A DNA stretch of 64,000 nt from positions 25,403,640 to 25,467,639 of the forward strand of contig NC_079513.1 in the NCBI RefSeq assembly GCF_000801105.2, in the 5' to 3' direction. The notes beneath the pieces are model-generated. The model did no database searches and was not told where the DNA came from. It saw only the letters and a list, made by a program, of their open reading frames with translations. Numbering within the stretch: position 1 is the first letter of the stretch; the number at the start of each line of letters is the position of its first letter. Positions 45,818-56,285 of the stretch are shown here, one piece after another. Source of the DNA: Raphanus sativus (lineage: Eukaryota; Streptophyta; Magnoliopsida; Brassicales; Brassicaceae). The position numbers and the translations under genes were made by a program.

Positions 45818-47070
45818 GGTAATTTACAGATTCCTTGGTTTCTCGACCTGGCCTTTGCTTTGTTTCTCGTCTTGTGCTCAAGCTTTGATTAATGGGCTTA
45901 TCATTTCTAGAATATCTCTCTCTCTCTTTCGGCTTATTAGTGGGCCAGAGTAACCCAAAGCCCAAAGAAAGAGCTTACATTTAAGCTTAACCACCATACA
46001 ATTTCTGGCTTATGACTTTTATTTAAGTTTCGGTTCTACATTTAATGAGCCTGCAAATTCTAGATTTTCTTTTCTGAACAAATTTCTTTACTTTCTATTT
46101 TTCTTTTTCACATAGAGAAAAGAGTTTGGCTTTGGGATCTCATTTCAGCTTAGCAGTAGCCATTGCAAATGTACAATCATACAAGCAGAAAATAGACTTA
46201 CTTGCAGCTAGAATTATCTTTTGTAGATGTTTCTGGTTTTATCCACATTTGGGCAAATAAATTACAGTCACTAACATCTAAACGGTCACTGACAAAGACG
46301 TACAACGAACAAAAAAACACATGTTTTAGATCGTCCAGAATCTTCATTGTATCAATCTACAGTTCTCAGCGTCCCTACCAGTCAATATCATCATTTTAAA
46401 TATTCTTGTAGGGGTCCGTGTGAAATCTACTCATATTCTTAACATCCCTCCGAACAAAGATTTAAACACACACATTACATGAATATAAAGTATATGAATA
46501 TTCGTCTTTCTGTTTCATATTACAAACACATAATTTAATCTAGTTGGTAATGAATTTGACAGCTTTATAAAAGGGACATGTGGTGGTTGGATTTGATACA
46601 AATCACAGATAAACCCACATGGAACAAATAAGTCAAAAATACGTTTCAATGTTTTAAAATAATTGATTTCAAACCTAATCAAAGATACACACAATGTTTC
46701 AACCACTGATTCAACATTTCAACGTATTTTTTATCTTCAAAAAAAAAAAAAACAACTGGAAAGACTAGATTGATAAGGTTCCAACAAAATAAAAGGCAGA
46801 GATTGTTCGAATCAATCTTAAATGAAAGTTCCAATAATTAAATGTAATCAATCTCAAGTAAATCAAAATACAACATTTTTTCAACAATTGATTTCAAAGA
46901 GACATACAAAACAAAAGATTAAAAACCAACAATCCAACATTACAAACATAAACTCAGCTGATGAACTTTCTAACTTAAAAATGCTTTCCCTGAAAAAGAA
47001 TTTGATGTTTCTTTAAACTCGAAAATGGATTCCAACTAAAGAGGTCCGACTCGGACCGAGCATTGGTCAT
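45818..47070. other. intergenic region
   Basis: AT-rich, with a CT run near 45920, paired GGGCC/GCCCA motifs near 45940-45965 and an A-run at 46739. Small frames at 46202-46399, 46515-46706 and 46822-47016 have no protein features. The ENODL17 3' flank lies at the right edge. Confidence 0.5.
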
Positions 47071-48051
47071 TTACCACATCCTTAAGATGGCGTCCCACAC
47101 CGGGGAAACAGAGAAAAGAGCAAACGGGATCACGAACTGAGCAACACCAGTGGCCATGGAAACTGAACCAATGCTCTTGACAGGTGCCGCTTTCGGTGGA
47201 GGAGGAAGCTTCTCGACTTTAACAGCGAGCTTCATGCCGCCGTAACAGCCACCCTTTCCGTCGAGAAGATAGTAATGTTTGGTCACGTTGAGAGTGACAA
47301 TGTCTCTCCCAGCTCCACGCGTCCAGTTTACGAGAGGATGGTCGGCGTTACAGTTTTCGTAGTCGGTCTTGTTTACTTCAAGAATGTTGTGTTGGTTCCT
47401 GTCGAACACGAAATCTAACAAAGAGACCACAAAAAAACATGTTCCTGATTAGTTATTAATAGTAAAGAATAAAAAAAACAAGATTTTGATATGGAATCAT
47501 TGAACCAGCATTGAGACCCATGATTTAAATTTTAGCTAAAGTGGTAATGTAAGATCCAAGATTCCAACTTTTAACTAGTGTGACAAACAAAGGTTAATGT
47601 TTTCAGACATGGGTTTACTGTGTCTCATTCAGACAACCTTAACAGTGTGTTCTAAACCAGATCTGGACTAATAAAGAAACATTTATGAAAAAACAAACAA
47701 AAGTTGAACTTTTTTTTTTGTAAAAAGGGTTACAAAAGTTGAACTTAAAAGTAAAAAATTTGAAACTTTTTTTGAAAATATTACCAGAATTGAAATGAAC
47801 CCCATTAAAAAGCAGATCTAGTTTATACAGATCCGAGAGTATAGACAATGTAGAGAAGATATAAAAGGGTGAGAGAGCATACAGAGCCAGTCTCCGAGGT
47901 AGAAATGCTTTCCCTGAGCCCAAATGGTATAGTTGATGTTGGGGTTCCAAAACTTGTTCTCGCCGACTGTGTACTTCTTCGCAGTTACTTCAGGCACCGC
48001 CACTACAATGGCCAGTACCACTGCCGCAATCAACACCGTGAATCTCGCCAT
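47071..48051 (-). CDS. ENODL17: early nodulin-like phytocyanin, GPI-anchored (ENODL17)
   Basis: Two exons (47883-48051 and 47071-47414) give 170 residues. A signal peptide (to about residue 24, ...PEVTA) is followed by the plastocyanin-like domain: KKYTVGENKFWNP, GKHFYLGDWL|YFVFDRNQHN, and HYYLLDGKGGCYGGMKL. Two cysteines (in YENCNAD and GGCYGG) can form the usual disulphide. Blue-copper ligands are not all present, as in other ENODLs, so copper binding is unlikely. A short Pro-rich linker (LPPPPKAAP) and a hydrophobic C-terminus point to a GPI anchor and a place at the plasma membrane/cell wall. Position and sequence match At5g15350. The sense-strand 5' UTR has a long GA run. Confidence 0.93.
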
Positions 48052-48055
48052 TTTT

Positions 48056-48075
48056 TTCTCTCTCTCTGTCTAAAA

Positions 48076-48118
<43 letters not shown>
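48056..48118. repeat. CT/GA microsatellite in the ENODL17 5' UTR
   Basis: Nearly uninterrupted CT on the plus strand, hence GA in the sense strand of ENODL17, starting 5 bp before its start codon. GA runs in plant 5' UTRs bind BPC/GAGA-binding proteins. Confidence 0.9.
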
Positions 48119-48123
<5 letters not shown>

Positions 48124-49708
48124 AGACTTGTGATTTTAAGAGGTGGACTAGTGGGTTTCCATTAGGAGGAGCCCATCCTTTTTCCTTTTTTCAACTGCTG
48201 TTGCTGTATAATTAAATTATTTTAAAAATACACGAACCATAAACATTTAATAATAATAAAATCCAAAAATCTTAACCGCGGTTGTTTTTTTAGTGCGGAA
48301 GACTTGTGCGCTAGCAACGCTTGGTGCGGCACAAACGCAAACGCAAACGCAAACACTGACACAAGACAATGCCGTGTTTGTTTCGTTGCCGCTGCATTGA
48401 CGACCGCGTCTAAGAATTAACAAACAAAAAAGAAGAAATTCAAGTGCAGCGTCGTTATACAGTTCCCGCCGGCGACTGCCGCACTCGTTTTTTCCGTGTT
48501 TTCATCGTCGCCGTATTTAGCAGCGTCTTAAACTCGTGCGTTGATGTGTAGCTTGCGTCAATTGTTATTGTCTTTTAACTCTTTCTTGTAACCTGTTGCT
48601 GACGTGTTTTTTTATTTTTTTTATATTTTCTGACGCACCCGGTAACGCCCCGCGTTCATGAAAAGAACACGCCTAATCTTTATTGCAACGAAGTTGCGAA
48701 TTTTCTGTGTATCTAGCTTCTCTTTAAAAGTAATTTAAAATGTCGTATTTCATAGTATTGAACGAGTTGAGATGTTAAGAGAGCTTAAAACGTTTACACA
48801 GCTTTAAGAAAATTCCGAATTCAGAGATTAAAAAGGAGAGAAAGAAAAAAAATTCAGTAAAGGCTGTTGAGCTGACAAAAGTATTCTTAATTTTAAATCC
48901 AGAACATATCAATTCATGTCTAAAGTATTATTATTATATATAATCGTAGAAATTAATGTAATACAACGTTCTTTCAAATTATCAAACACAGGTTTTATAC
49001 GACGCCGTTTAGACTTTCTCACGAAAGGATGTTTTTTTTTAATACAAAGATAGGGATCAAACGTAGTTGGGCGTTGGTCCTTGGGCCCAACTTTTATGAT
49101 CCTACATACAGTGATTTCCGAATTCATACACGAAAAAATCTATACATGACGGTGAAGGGTCACGTAAGCCCAATAAATTAGGCCCATTAAAGTGGTCACA
49201 CGTACACCACAGGTCCACAGCTATATAAGTGTAACCACGTGTCGGAGTATTTTCAAACTTGACTATTTTTGAATGAAACGCAAAGAAACAAAACAAACAG
49301 ATTTGTTCTCTCCGTTGGTGGTGGTGGTTATGAAATAGAAACATGAGAGCAAGAATCAAAATGTCTGTCTTTTACATCCTGCAGAAACAAAAAAGGTGAT
49401 TTAAAAAATGATTAATCATTCAATATCTCTTGTATTTCGAATAAATCAAAATGTTATTTCAGTATATACTGATGATGATGATGGCTATTAGGTTCTTGTG
49501 TTCAGTGGATTGATTCATGTTCTTAGCTAATTATGATTGTATCTTTTTCAGGTAGATAATCTTCTATAGCCTAAATGTGTAATTAAGAGCAACACCAAAA
49601 GGTTAGCGTCCTATTAATTTCCTGAATCACCATTCTTTTTTTTTGTTTTTTTAATTGTTCCTAATAACATCTCTATGATCCTTTGAATCTCTCTATAGCT
49701 GATTATCA
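48119..49708. other. intergenic region between ENODL17 and the calmodulin-binding gene
   Basis: Contains a less AT-rich stretch at 48290-48680 with CGCAAA repeats (about 48336-48352) and no open frame I can assign. A G-box/ABRE-like CCACGTGTC lies at 49235-49243, and TATATAAG at 49222. From about 49300 it is likely 5' UTR, perhaps with an intron, of the gene at 49709. Ten or so Arabidopsis genes expected here (between At5g15350 and At5g15430) are absent. Confidence 0.5.
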
Positions 49709-51124
49709 ATGGCTGAGGAGACAGTACGTTGTTTGCCTGATTCACCGGATGTAAACAGATCATGGAGAAGGATTTCCACTAGAAAGCTGAGTTTCTTATA
49801 CACCGAAGAGACGCTTCTCCCTAACTACCTCAGGTCTCCCACCGGTTCTTGTCACGATGCATGCAAGTACGGTGGAAGACAAGAAGACAAGAAGCCTAGA
49901 AGAGTCTTCTCACCTCTCAAAAGGGTCAACAGAAGCTTCTCTGGAACTCTAAGCTTTGTTGATTCACCTCTGAGGAAGAAGAAGAAGAAGGCATTATTAA
50001 CCAATTCTTTTGGTTCTGATGGTGGATGTGAGGTGAGCAGAGTTTGTGATGTTAAGAAGAAGGCTGTTGTGTCGTCTTTGTCAGATTCTAAGAGGAAGAA
50101 GACGGGTTCACAGTCACACTCTTTCAAAAAAACGGTTGTTGTGTCAAGGAGAAGAGCGTTGGAGATGGTTGAGCATGACAAGCGTGTCACCGCTTTGAAG
50201 CTGAAGTCTGTTGCTCAGACGGCGGCTATGGCTCTTAGACGCAGTACCGTGAATAGGAAGAAGATTATTAGTGGAGGAACCGAAGCTTCGGAACCAAAGA
50301 AAGTAGCTGCGCCTTTGAGAGTTGCTGCAGTGTCTTCGAAACGGTGTTCTCGAAGCTTGAAGAAGACAAAGAAGGAGGGGAATAGCTTGAGTAGTAAGCA
50401 AACTCGGAAGATGGTGGATGATGATGATGACAAGTGTAAAGACTTGGTTGAGGAGAAGACTATGTATGTTATTAAGATGAACACAGGGTATGAGACTTTT
50501 GCTTCTGATCAGAACCAAAGGTGTGTCATGGATCCGCCTACTGATGATCCAAAGAGTGAAGAGTGTCTACATGAATCTCCTCAAGAAGAGGTAGATGAAG
50601 CTAATGATGAATCTCCTCAAGCTATTGAGAATGAGAAGACAACAAGGCAAGTAAAAATCAAACCCCTGTCAACAGAATCCCCTTTAAATGACAAGTCCAT
50701 GAGACTGATGAGATTTAAAAGAGGAAAGGTCTTGGGCGTTGTTGGATCACAAGACAACAACAGTCCAAGAAAACTCAAGTTCAAGAGAGGAAAAATCGTC
50801 GCCGCCGGAGCAGACACATCATCCACAAAAGCCTCAAGTCAGAGAAGTTTAAAGACCAAAGAAACAAACTTCAGAGACGACAAGGAAGAAGAGCAACACA
50901 AACCCAAACCTAAACCATTGGAAGTTGTTTTGAAACACCAAGAAGACACAGAGAAGAAGAAGAGTTGTGATTCAAGAGCGTTGTTGTTCAACAATGTGAT
51001 AGAGGAAACAGCTAACAAGCTCGTGGAGACTCGCAAGAGCAAAGTTAAGGCCTTAGTGGGTGCTTTTGAGTCTGTCATATCTCTCCAAGAAAGAAACTCT
51101 TCTCCAGCAACAACAACAACGTAA
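49709..51124 (+). CDS. plant calmodulin-binding-domain protein (At5g15430-like)
   Basis: A single-exon frame of 471 residues, rich in Lys, Ser and Arg and mostly disordered. The N-terminus (MAEETVRCLPDSPDVNRSWRR, cut here for length) and STRKLSFLYTEETLLPNYLR resemble the conserved opening of this family. Repeated MRLMRFKRGK and RKLKFKRGKI motifs lie near 330-365. The C-terminal region ending LVETRKSKVKALVGAFESVI is the plant calmodulin-binding domain, whose amphipathic helix binds Ca2+-calmodulin. Relatives such as PICBP act in calcium-linked defence, but the role of this one is unknown. Gene order matches At5g15430. Confidence 0.9.
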   Translation: MAEETVRCLPDSPDVNRSWRRISTRKLSFLYTEETLLPNYLRSPTGSCHDACKYGGRQEDKKPRRVFSPLKRVNRSFSGTLSFVDSPLRKKKKKALLTNSFGSDGGCEVSRVCDVKKKAVVSSLSDSKRKKTGSQSHSFKKTVVVSRRRALEMVEHDKRVTALKLKSVAQTAAMALRRSTVNRKKIISGGTEASEPKKVAAPLRVAAVSSKRCSRSLKKTKKEGNSLSSKQTRKMVDDDDDKCKDLVEEKTMYVIKMNTGYETFASDQNQRCVMDPPTDDPKSEECLHESPQEEVDEANDESPQAIENEKTTRQVKIKPLSTESPLNDKSMRLMRFKRGKVLGVVGSQDNNSPRKLKFKRGKIVAAGADTSSTKASSQRSLKTKETNFRDDKEEEQHKPKPKPLEVVLKHQEDTEKKKSCDSRALLFNNVIEETANKLVETRKSKVKALVGAFESVISLQERNSSPATTTT

Positions 51125-51569
51125 CACACAACAAACATCATTAATTCTTCTCTAAACTAAATATTATTTTTCTTTATTTTATCACCAGTGTTTCTGTATA
51201 TAAATTGTAAAACATATGTAGAGAGATGTATAAGAGTGTAATAATCAATCACTCGCATAAAACTCTACAGTTTCTGAGAGGTATCCTGTTCAGGATGTGA
51301 TTGTAATACATAAAAAGATTAAGAAAGGTTATGTTTTAAAGTTTTGTAACTATGGGTACTACACATCTGTGAGTTTACATAAAAACAAGGGACCTGGAAA
51401 AGAAAACATTAAAATCCCCCGACAGGCCCCACGCCACGCCGTACTTTAAAAGCCATTGACCATCCCAGATTCTTTATCCGACGTGTCGTATCTTAAGTGG
51501 CTATTATCGTTTACTTCTGTCACAGCCTGTCGCAATACCCATTCCAGGACTTAAAATATTATCTTCTTC

Positions 51570-51613
<44 letters not shown>

Positions 51614-52592
51614 ACATGGAATTGGAGTAAACAAAAAAAAAAAGCTTTGAGATTTCTTTCCTCTTTATCAGCGAAGAATCGTTCGTTTGTTTCCTTCCTT
51701 CCTTGTTGTTCTGGAATCTGAGTTTTTGTTTTCGGAGTCTTCGAGGTTTCTTCCTCATTCGTTTGCTGCTTCCCATCGAAACTCTCTTCTGGTGGAATCT
51801 GAGTTCTAGTTTTGCGGTTTTTTCTGCTGGGATTTGAGCAGAAAGCCAAGTTTGATGTTTTGTTGAAGTATCCACGAGTTTTATTCTGGTAAAGTTCGTT
51901 CCTTTACTCCTTTTCTAAGATCTAGAAATGGTTAGCAGAAGATGGTTTCAATCTGAGTTTTTAGCTCTTATAGATCTGAGTTACATTGTAGAGTGTTTAT
52001 TCTTCAAGGTCTTGGGCTGTTTGTTGTTATTGGTTTGTAGATGATTTAAAAAAGCCTTGAGAATGAACAAGTATTGATTTTTTGTTTGATGACAAGTGAA
52101 GTGATGATGGCTAGAGATCAGAACTATTGATTCTGAAACTTCTCTTAGAATCATTTTTTTGGGTGTACAGAGAAAGAGAGAGACTACATAGGAGTGAGAA
52201 AGCTGTTCCCTTGAGGCCTTGTTTTTAATTACTTCTTTTGTTTCATTGCTTGTATGTATTGAGTTTAGCCTTGCCCTTGAGAATGGAGTAATATTGAGTT
52301 TTATTTGATTAGAAGAAGTAATGGTTTAGAGATCACTGAATGAACAAGTATTGAATCCTCTTCTTTCTCTTAGAGATTACAAAGGAGTGTGCCCTTGAGA
52401 CTCTTGTGTGGTTGGTTCATTTTCTCTTTAACTGTTTTGGTTTTTTTTTTGTGAGGCCTTGTCTTGAATCATATCATGTATATATATGCACAAACCATTT
52501 TGTTAAAACTAGAGAGCTGATGGATCTGTTGTTTTCTTACTATTGCAGTTGGAAGCTCCTCTTTGTGTGATTGAAACGGAGAGAGAGAGAGA
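51125..52592. other. calmodulin-binding gene 3' flank and EDL1 promoter/5' UTR
   Basis: The left part holds the 3' UTR. From about 51570 it reads as EDL1 5' UTR with a GA microsatellite and a probable 5'-UTR intron from about 51890 to the acceptor TTGCAG at 52545-52550. Minus-strand frames at 51559-51875 are antisense to this UTR and rejected. Confidence 0.55.
51573..51611. repeat. GA microsatellite upstream of EDL1
   Basis: About 19 GA units in the sense strand, in the likely 5' UTR of EDL1. It mirrors the sense-strand GA run of ENODL17. Confidence 0.9.
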
Positions 52593-53581
52593 ATGATTTT
52601 ACCAAAGCAGTATCGCTGCACACACTCCCCGACCTGCCAGTGCACGAGAGGCCATCTAAGCGAAGACGTGCTGTTACTAGTCTTCCAGCATTTGAACTGG
52701 AACCCTAAACTAGTCGCAACACTCTCCTGCGTGTGCAAATGGTTCGACGATTTCGCCAAACGTGTCCTATGGAAAGAGTTCTGCAAGACTCGCGCGCCAA
52801 GAATGATGCTTGATCTGCAGTCCAGCGGTAGCCACTGCATCGACGGCAACTGGAGAGCCCTAGGGAAGCTTCTCATCTACTGCTCAGGATGCACACAAGG
52901 CGGTCTTTTCAACAGCACCGTTCAAATCCCTGGCCACTTCGTTTACAGAACAAGATTCTCGAGAACATTAGGGAGAAGCCTACTGCCGCCTCAGTGTAGA
53001 ACTGATGTTCTCTACGTTAGTGATCCGTGCGAGCATCTTGATCAAGGAGAAGAAGGAGACGTGGGTTTGTTCCGTGGGATTTTCAAGTCGTTCCCAACGT
53101 CTAGAGTCAGGAAAGTTATCATTAACAAGGCGGTTCCGTTTCATCCCTCTGAGGTTTGTCCGTACTGCAAAGCTAAACTGTGGAGCATGCTCCAAGCTAA
53201 GATCATACCCCAGAGTGCTTGCGTTCGTTTGGAAGCTTATGAGGACTGCATTGAGTATTTCGTTTGCCTTAATGGACATTTGGTTGGTATCTGCACTCTG
53301 GCTCCTTTGTCTGATTCTGAGGAGGCGGTTCCAAGTGAAGATAGCAATCACACAGAGAAGAAACAAGGTAATCTTACATTTATTATGTAACAAGACATGC
53401 TTCTGTGACCTGACAAGAGCAAACATTTGTTCCTTTGTGTGTGTGTGTGTGTGCAGACAATTGCTTGGGTAAAGAGAATGGATTGAAAAGGAGACATTCT
53501 TTATTGGGTGGAAGTGAGAATGGTGGACCTTCTCCTCAAAAACGGCTGACCATTTCGAATCAATGTGACATTGATGTGTGA
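52593..53581 (+). CDS. EDL1: F-box protein EDL1 (EID1-like 1)
   Basis: Two exons (52593-53367 and 53457-53581) give 299 residues. The N-terminal Cys-rich leader (YRCTHSPTCQCTRGHLSED) and F-box (LSEDVLLLVFQHLNWNPKL, VCKWFDDFAKRVLWKEFC) are those of EID1-like proteins. The central region keeps the family words (CIDGNWRALGKLLIYCSGC, TRFSRTLGRSLLPPQCRTD) and two CxxC pairs (VCPYCKAKLW). Exon 2 adds a basic tail with KRRHSLL. EID1 is an SCF subunit that dampens phytochrome A signalling. EDL proteins are relatives tied to light and ABA responses. Here the F-box shows SKP1 binding, and targets are unknown. The intron ends in a GT run before CAG. It matches At5g15440. Confidence 0.93.
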
Positions 53582-54371
53582 AAAACCGTCTGTAAATTTG
53601 TTGTTGTTTTGTGTGATTCTTACTAACTATATTTGCATCCTCAGAGATTCATTCATTTACAGTCAGGTTATGATCAACGGTTACCATAATCTCTGGTTAT
53701 GATTTTTTTTAACTCGCATTGAGATGAATGTTATCATTGTGTTCTGTCGCAAGCAACTCAAACTCACTAGAAGTTGTGTACTAATGTCTGAAACTTCTTT
53801 GGCTTCAAAAGGTGGTGTCTTTTTTTCTTTTTCAGTTGCTCTGTTTTGAGAGAACCTCTTGTTACTGTCTCAGCATCTGCTGTTTCTGACTCGAATCTTT
53901 TAATCTTACTGAATATGAGCTTTTGCTGAGGTTTACTGGCCACTGTGTGTGACCTCTGTATCGATCAGAATGCTATCTTCATTCTTGAAATCTCCTATCG
54001 ATAGCTTCAGCGAGCTCTTTATCTTGCTTGTATTCACACGCTTGACAAGGCTAGCCTAGCACAATAGTTACTTAGGAACATGTCTGCGCATTTATTTATT
54101 TAAAGATTAATCTTTTGAGTGATGAAGAGGGAAATTGAATGATTGATTCATCCTGTTTTCATAAAACCACTGTAAAATTTCTTAAAGATTCACTCTAGTC
54201 TGCAAATTTGAAATGTTATCTATGATTCCACTGTGTTAAGAATCAGAATTACATTAGAAACCAAATCTCAAGCGACCAAAAAGCCAATGTTGCCGCCACA
54301 CACACGCACACAAAGAGACTGAAGAAGAGAATGTGAATCTGCCAAAGCTTTGAACTCTACTCGGTCTTCTT
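53582..54371. other. intergenic region
   Basis: 3' flanks of the convergent EDL1 and MUB2 genes. The Arabidopsis CLPB3 gene (At5g15450), expected between them, is absent. Confidence 0.6.
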
Positions 54372-55033
54372 TCATAACCGGCGTCCAAAACATAAGCAGA
54401 CACATTTGTTCTGGTTCAGATCACCTTTAGGCTTCTTCTTCTTCTTCTTCTTTTCTGCTACAAAACATTAGCAGAACAAACATAACATTAGATCCTCTCA
54501 TACAAATACATTACATTTTGAAAAGATGTAAGAAGATGTCAAAGTCTTTTTTACCTTTTTCAGTAAGCTGAGGTTGAATGAGGACATGCATAGTGGTGAC
54601 AGCATCTGAGAGATTGGAGACAGGACTCCTGCAGTCTCCAACCGTCTTGTTGTTCTCCAATATTCTACCCGCGCTTATCAGTTTCACATCTTTCACTGTC
54701 TTTGGCCCATTCTCCTTCTCTGCTTCAATCATACAACCAAAGCAAAATCATCTAAAAAAATAAAAAATCCATACTGAATGAGATTCACAAACAGAGTAGG
54801 TTATTATGTTCTTCATAAGATGAAATCTTTACAATGCAATTCCTAAAGTCTTAAAACTTTTCTGCATAAGATGTAAAACAAAGTAAAGGCACTAAACCTC
54901 GAGGCCATTGAGCAACCACAGTTTCTTTCAATGCAGCAACGGTTGTAGCATCTGGAAACGATTTAGGACCGATATCTGAACCATCGTTTAGACGGAACTT
55001 AATCTCTAAGTGATCCTTCTTCACCTCTGCCAT
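54372..55033 (-). CDS. MUB2: membrane-anchored ubiquitin-fold protein MUB2
   Basis: Three exons (54898-55033, 54555-54719, 54372-54454) join in phase to 127 residues. The ubiquitin fold starts at residue 7 (DHLEIKFRLNDGSDIGPKSF) and runs to about 100 (TTMHVLIQPQLTE). The C-terminus is Lys-rich and ends KCVCLCFGRRL. Most MUBs end in a prenylated CaaX box; this one has clustered cysteines but no CaaX, so S-acylation is the likelier anchor (inference). MUBs hold class VI E2 ubiquitin-conjugating enzymes at the plasma membrane. The last acceptor is a NAGNAG tandem (TAGCAG), so an isoform with one extra Ala is possible. Position matches At5g15460. Confidence 0.9.
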
Positions 55034-56285
55034 GTATATATATCTCCAAAGAGCCAATCTCTCCTCTCACCAAATGACTTAACAAGGGCAAGAAAAAGTC
55101 TATATACCTCCTTTTGCTTCTTTGCTTTCTGCAAAAGGGAACAATGTTTTTAAGCTTCATTGAAAGCTTAAAGCTGATGGATTTATGAATGATCTTGAAT
55201 GGCGTAACTGAATATAAAATGCATTTGACTGAAGATATAATCATGAATCATATTTTCTCCACGAAATCAATCAACAACTGAAGTTTACCAATAAAAACAC
55301 AATCTTTAAACCAACCCCCAAACAAAGACTAGCTATTTGGGTTAATCGATTGAACACGAAACAGAGTCAGAAATGAAGATAAAAGACCTAACTTTCTTAC
55401 TTGGTGGGATCGCAGCTGATCTAAGTTTGATGATACGAAGACCTCACAACATCACAGACTCGAACAGAGAGAAGAAGAAGAGAGAGAGGGGTACGAGATC
55501 TTAGAAGAAGAGTTGATTGATAAATCAATCAATAGAAGCCAAATGTTCCATTCTTCCTCTCTGTCCTTCTCTTCCCATTCTATATACGCCAATGAAAATG
55601 CCTCTACCCTTTTTTAACATTCTTTTTTGTTTTTAATTGTTATCAAAGATCCGAAATGCACTGTACATATCATCTCCTTCTTAATTTAATCAAAAAAATT
55701 AATATTTTTTTACATGTAAGACCTTTTTTTTAATCACCAACGTCAGCTCAACAACAGATTACATCACAAATCACAGTACATTTCTAAAGCGAAAATCATT
55801 AAGTCTAGAGAGATTGTAAAAACCCAAATGATGTAATAAGAAAACGTGGAGAAAATGTGTATATAACTGTTCTTCAATTGTCAAATAACAACTGGCCTTT
55901 TTGATCATCATTAGACAAATAACTCACCAAAAGAAAATTTACTAAAGTTCCAATCTTTCTCTAATCATATAAGAGATTCAAGAATCGGATTAATCAAAAC
56001 CAAAAGAATTATCAAAAAGGGTACCTTCTATTTTACAGAAAGAATGAATCTTTTTAACTTTCACTTATCTCTAGCAGCTTCCCCTTCGCTGCAACAACTT
56101 CCTTATGTGTATATATGGTTGGCAAACTAAAAATTTCTGAATCTTTCTTTATATAGTGAGTAAAACCTGCAGTGCTCTGTGTTTTCTTTCTCTCTTCTCT
56201 TTTACTTCCTAATACCTTTCTTTCCTCTTGTCTTTTACACCCTGCAGTACCTTCAATATCATCTGAAAAGTTTTCGTTTTTGCTG
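55034..56285. other. MUB2 5' region and GAUT14 3' flank
   Basis: The MUB2 5' UTR, with a probable intron, runs to about 55500 (AGAGAGAAGAAG tract at 55468). The rest is AT-rich, with the 3' UTR of GAUT14 from 56285 leftwards. The frame at 56054-56398 is a shifted reading of the last GAUT14 exon and UTR. Confidence 0.5.

Noticed and set aside
51559..51875. Minus-strand frames over the EDL1 5' UTR
   Set aside because: Driven by the GA/CT repeat and purine-rich UTR; no domain.
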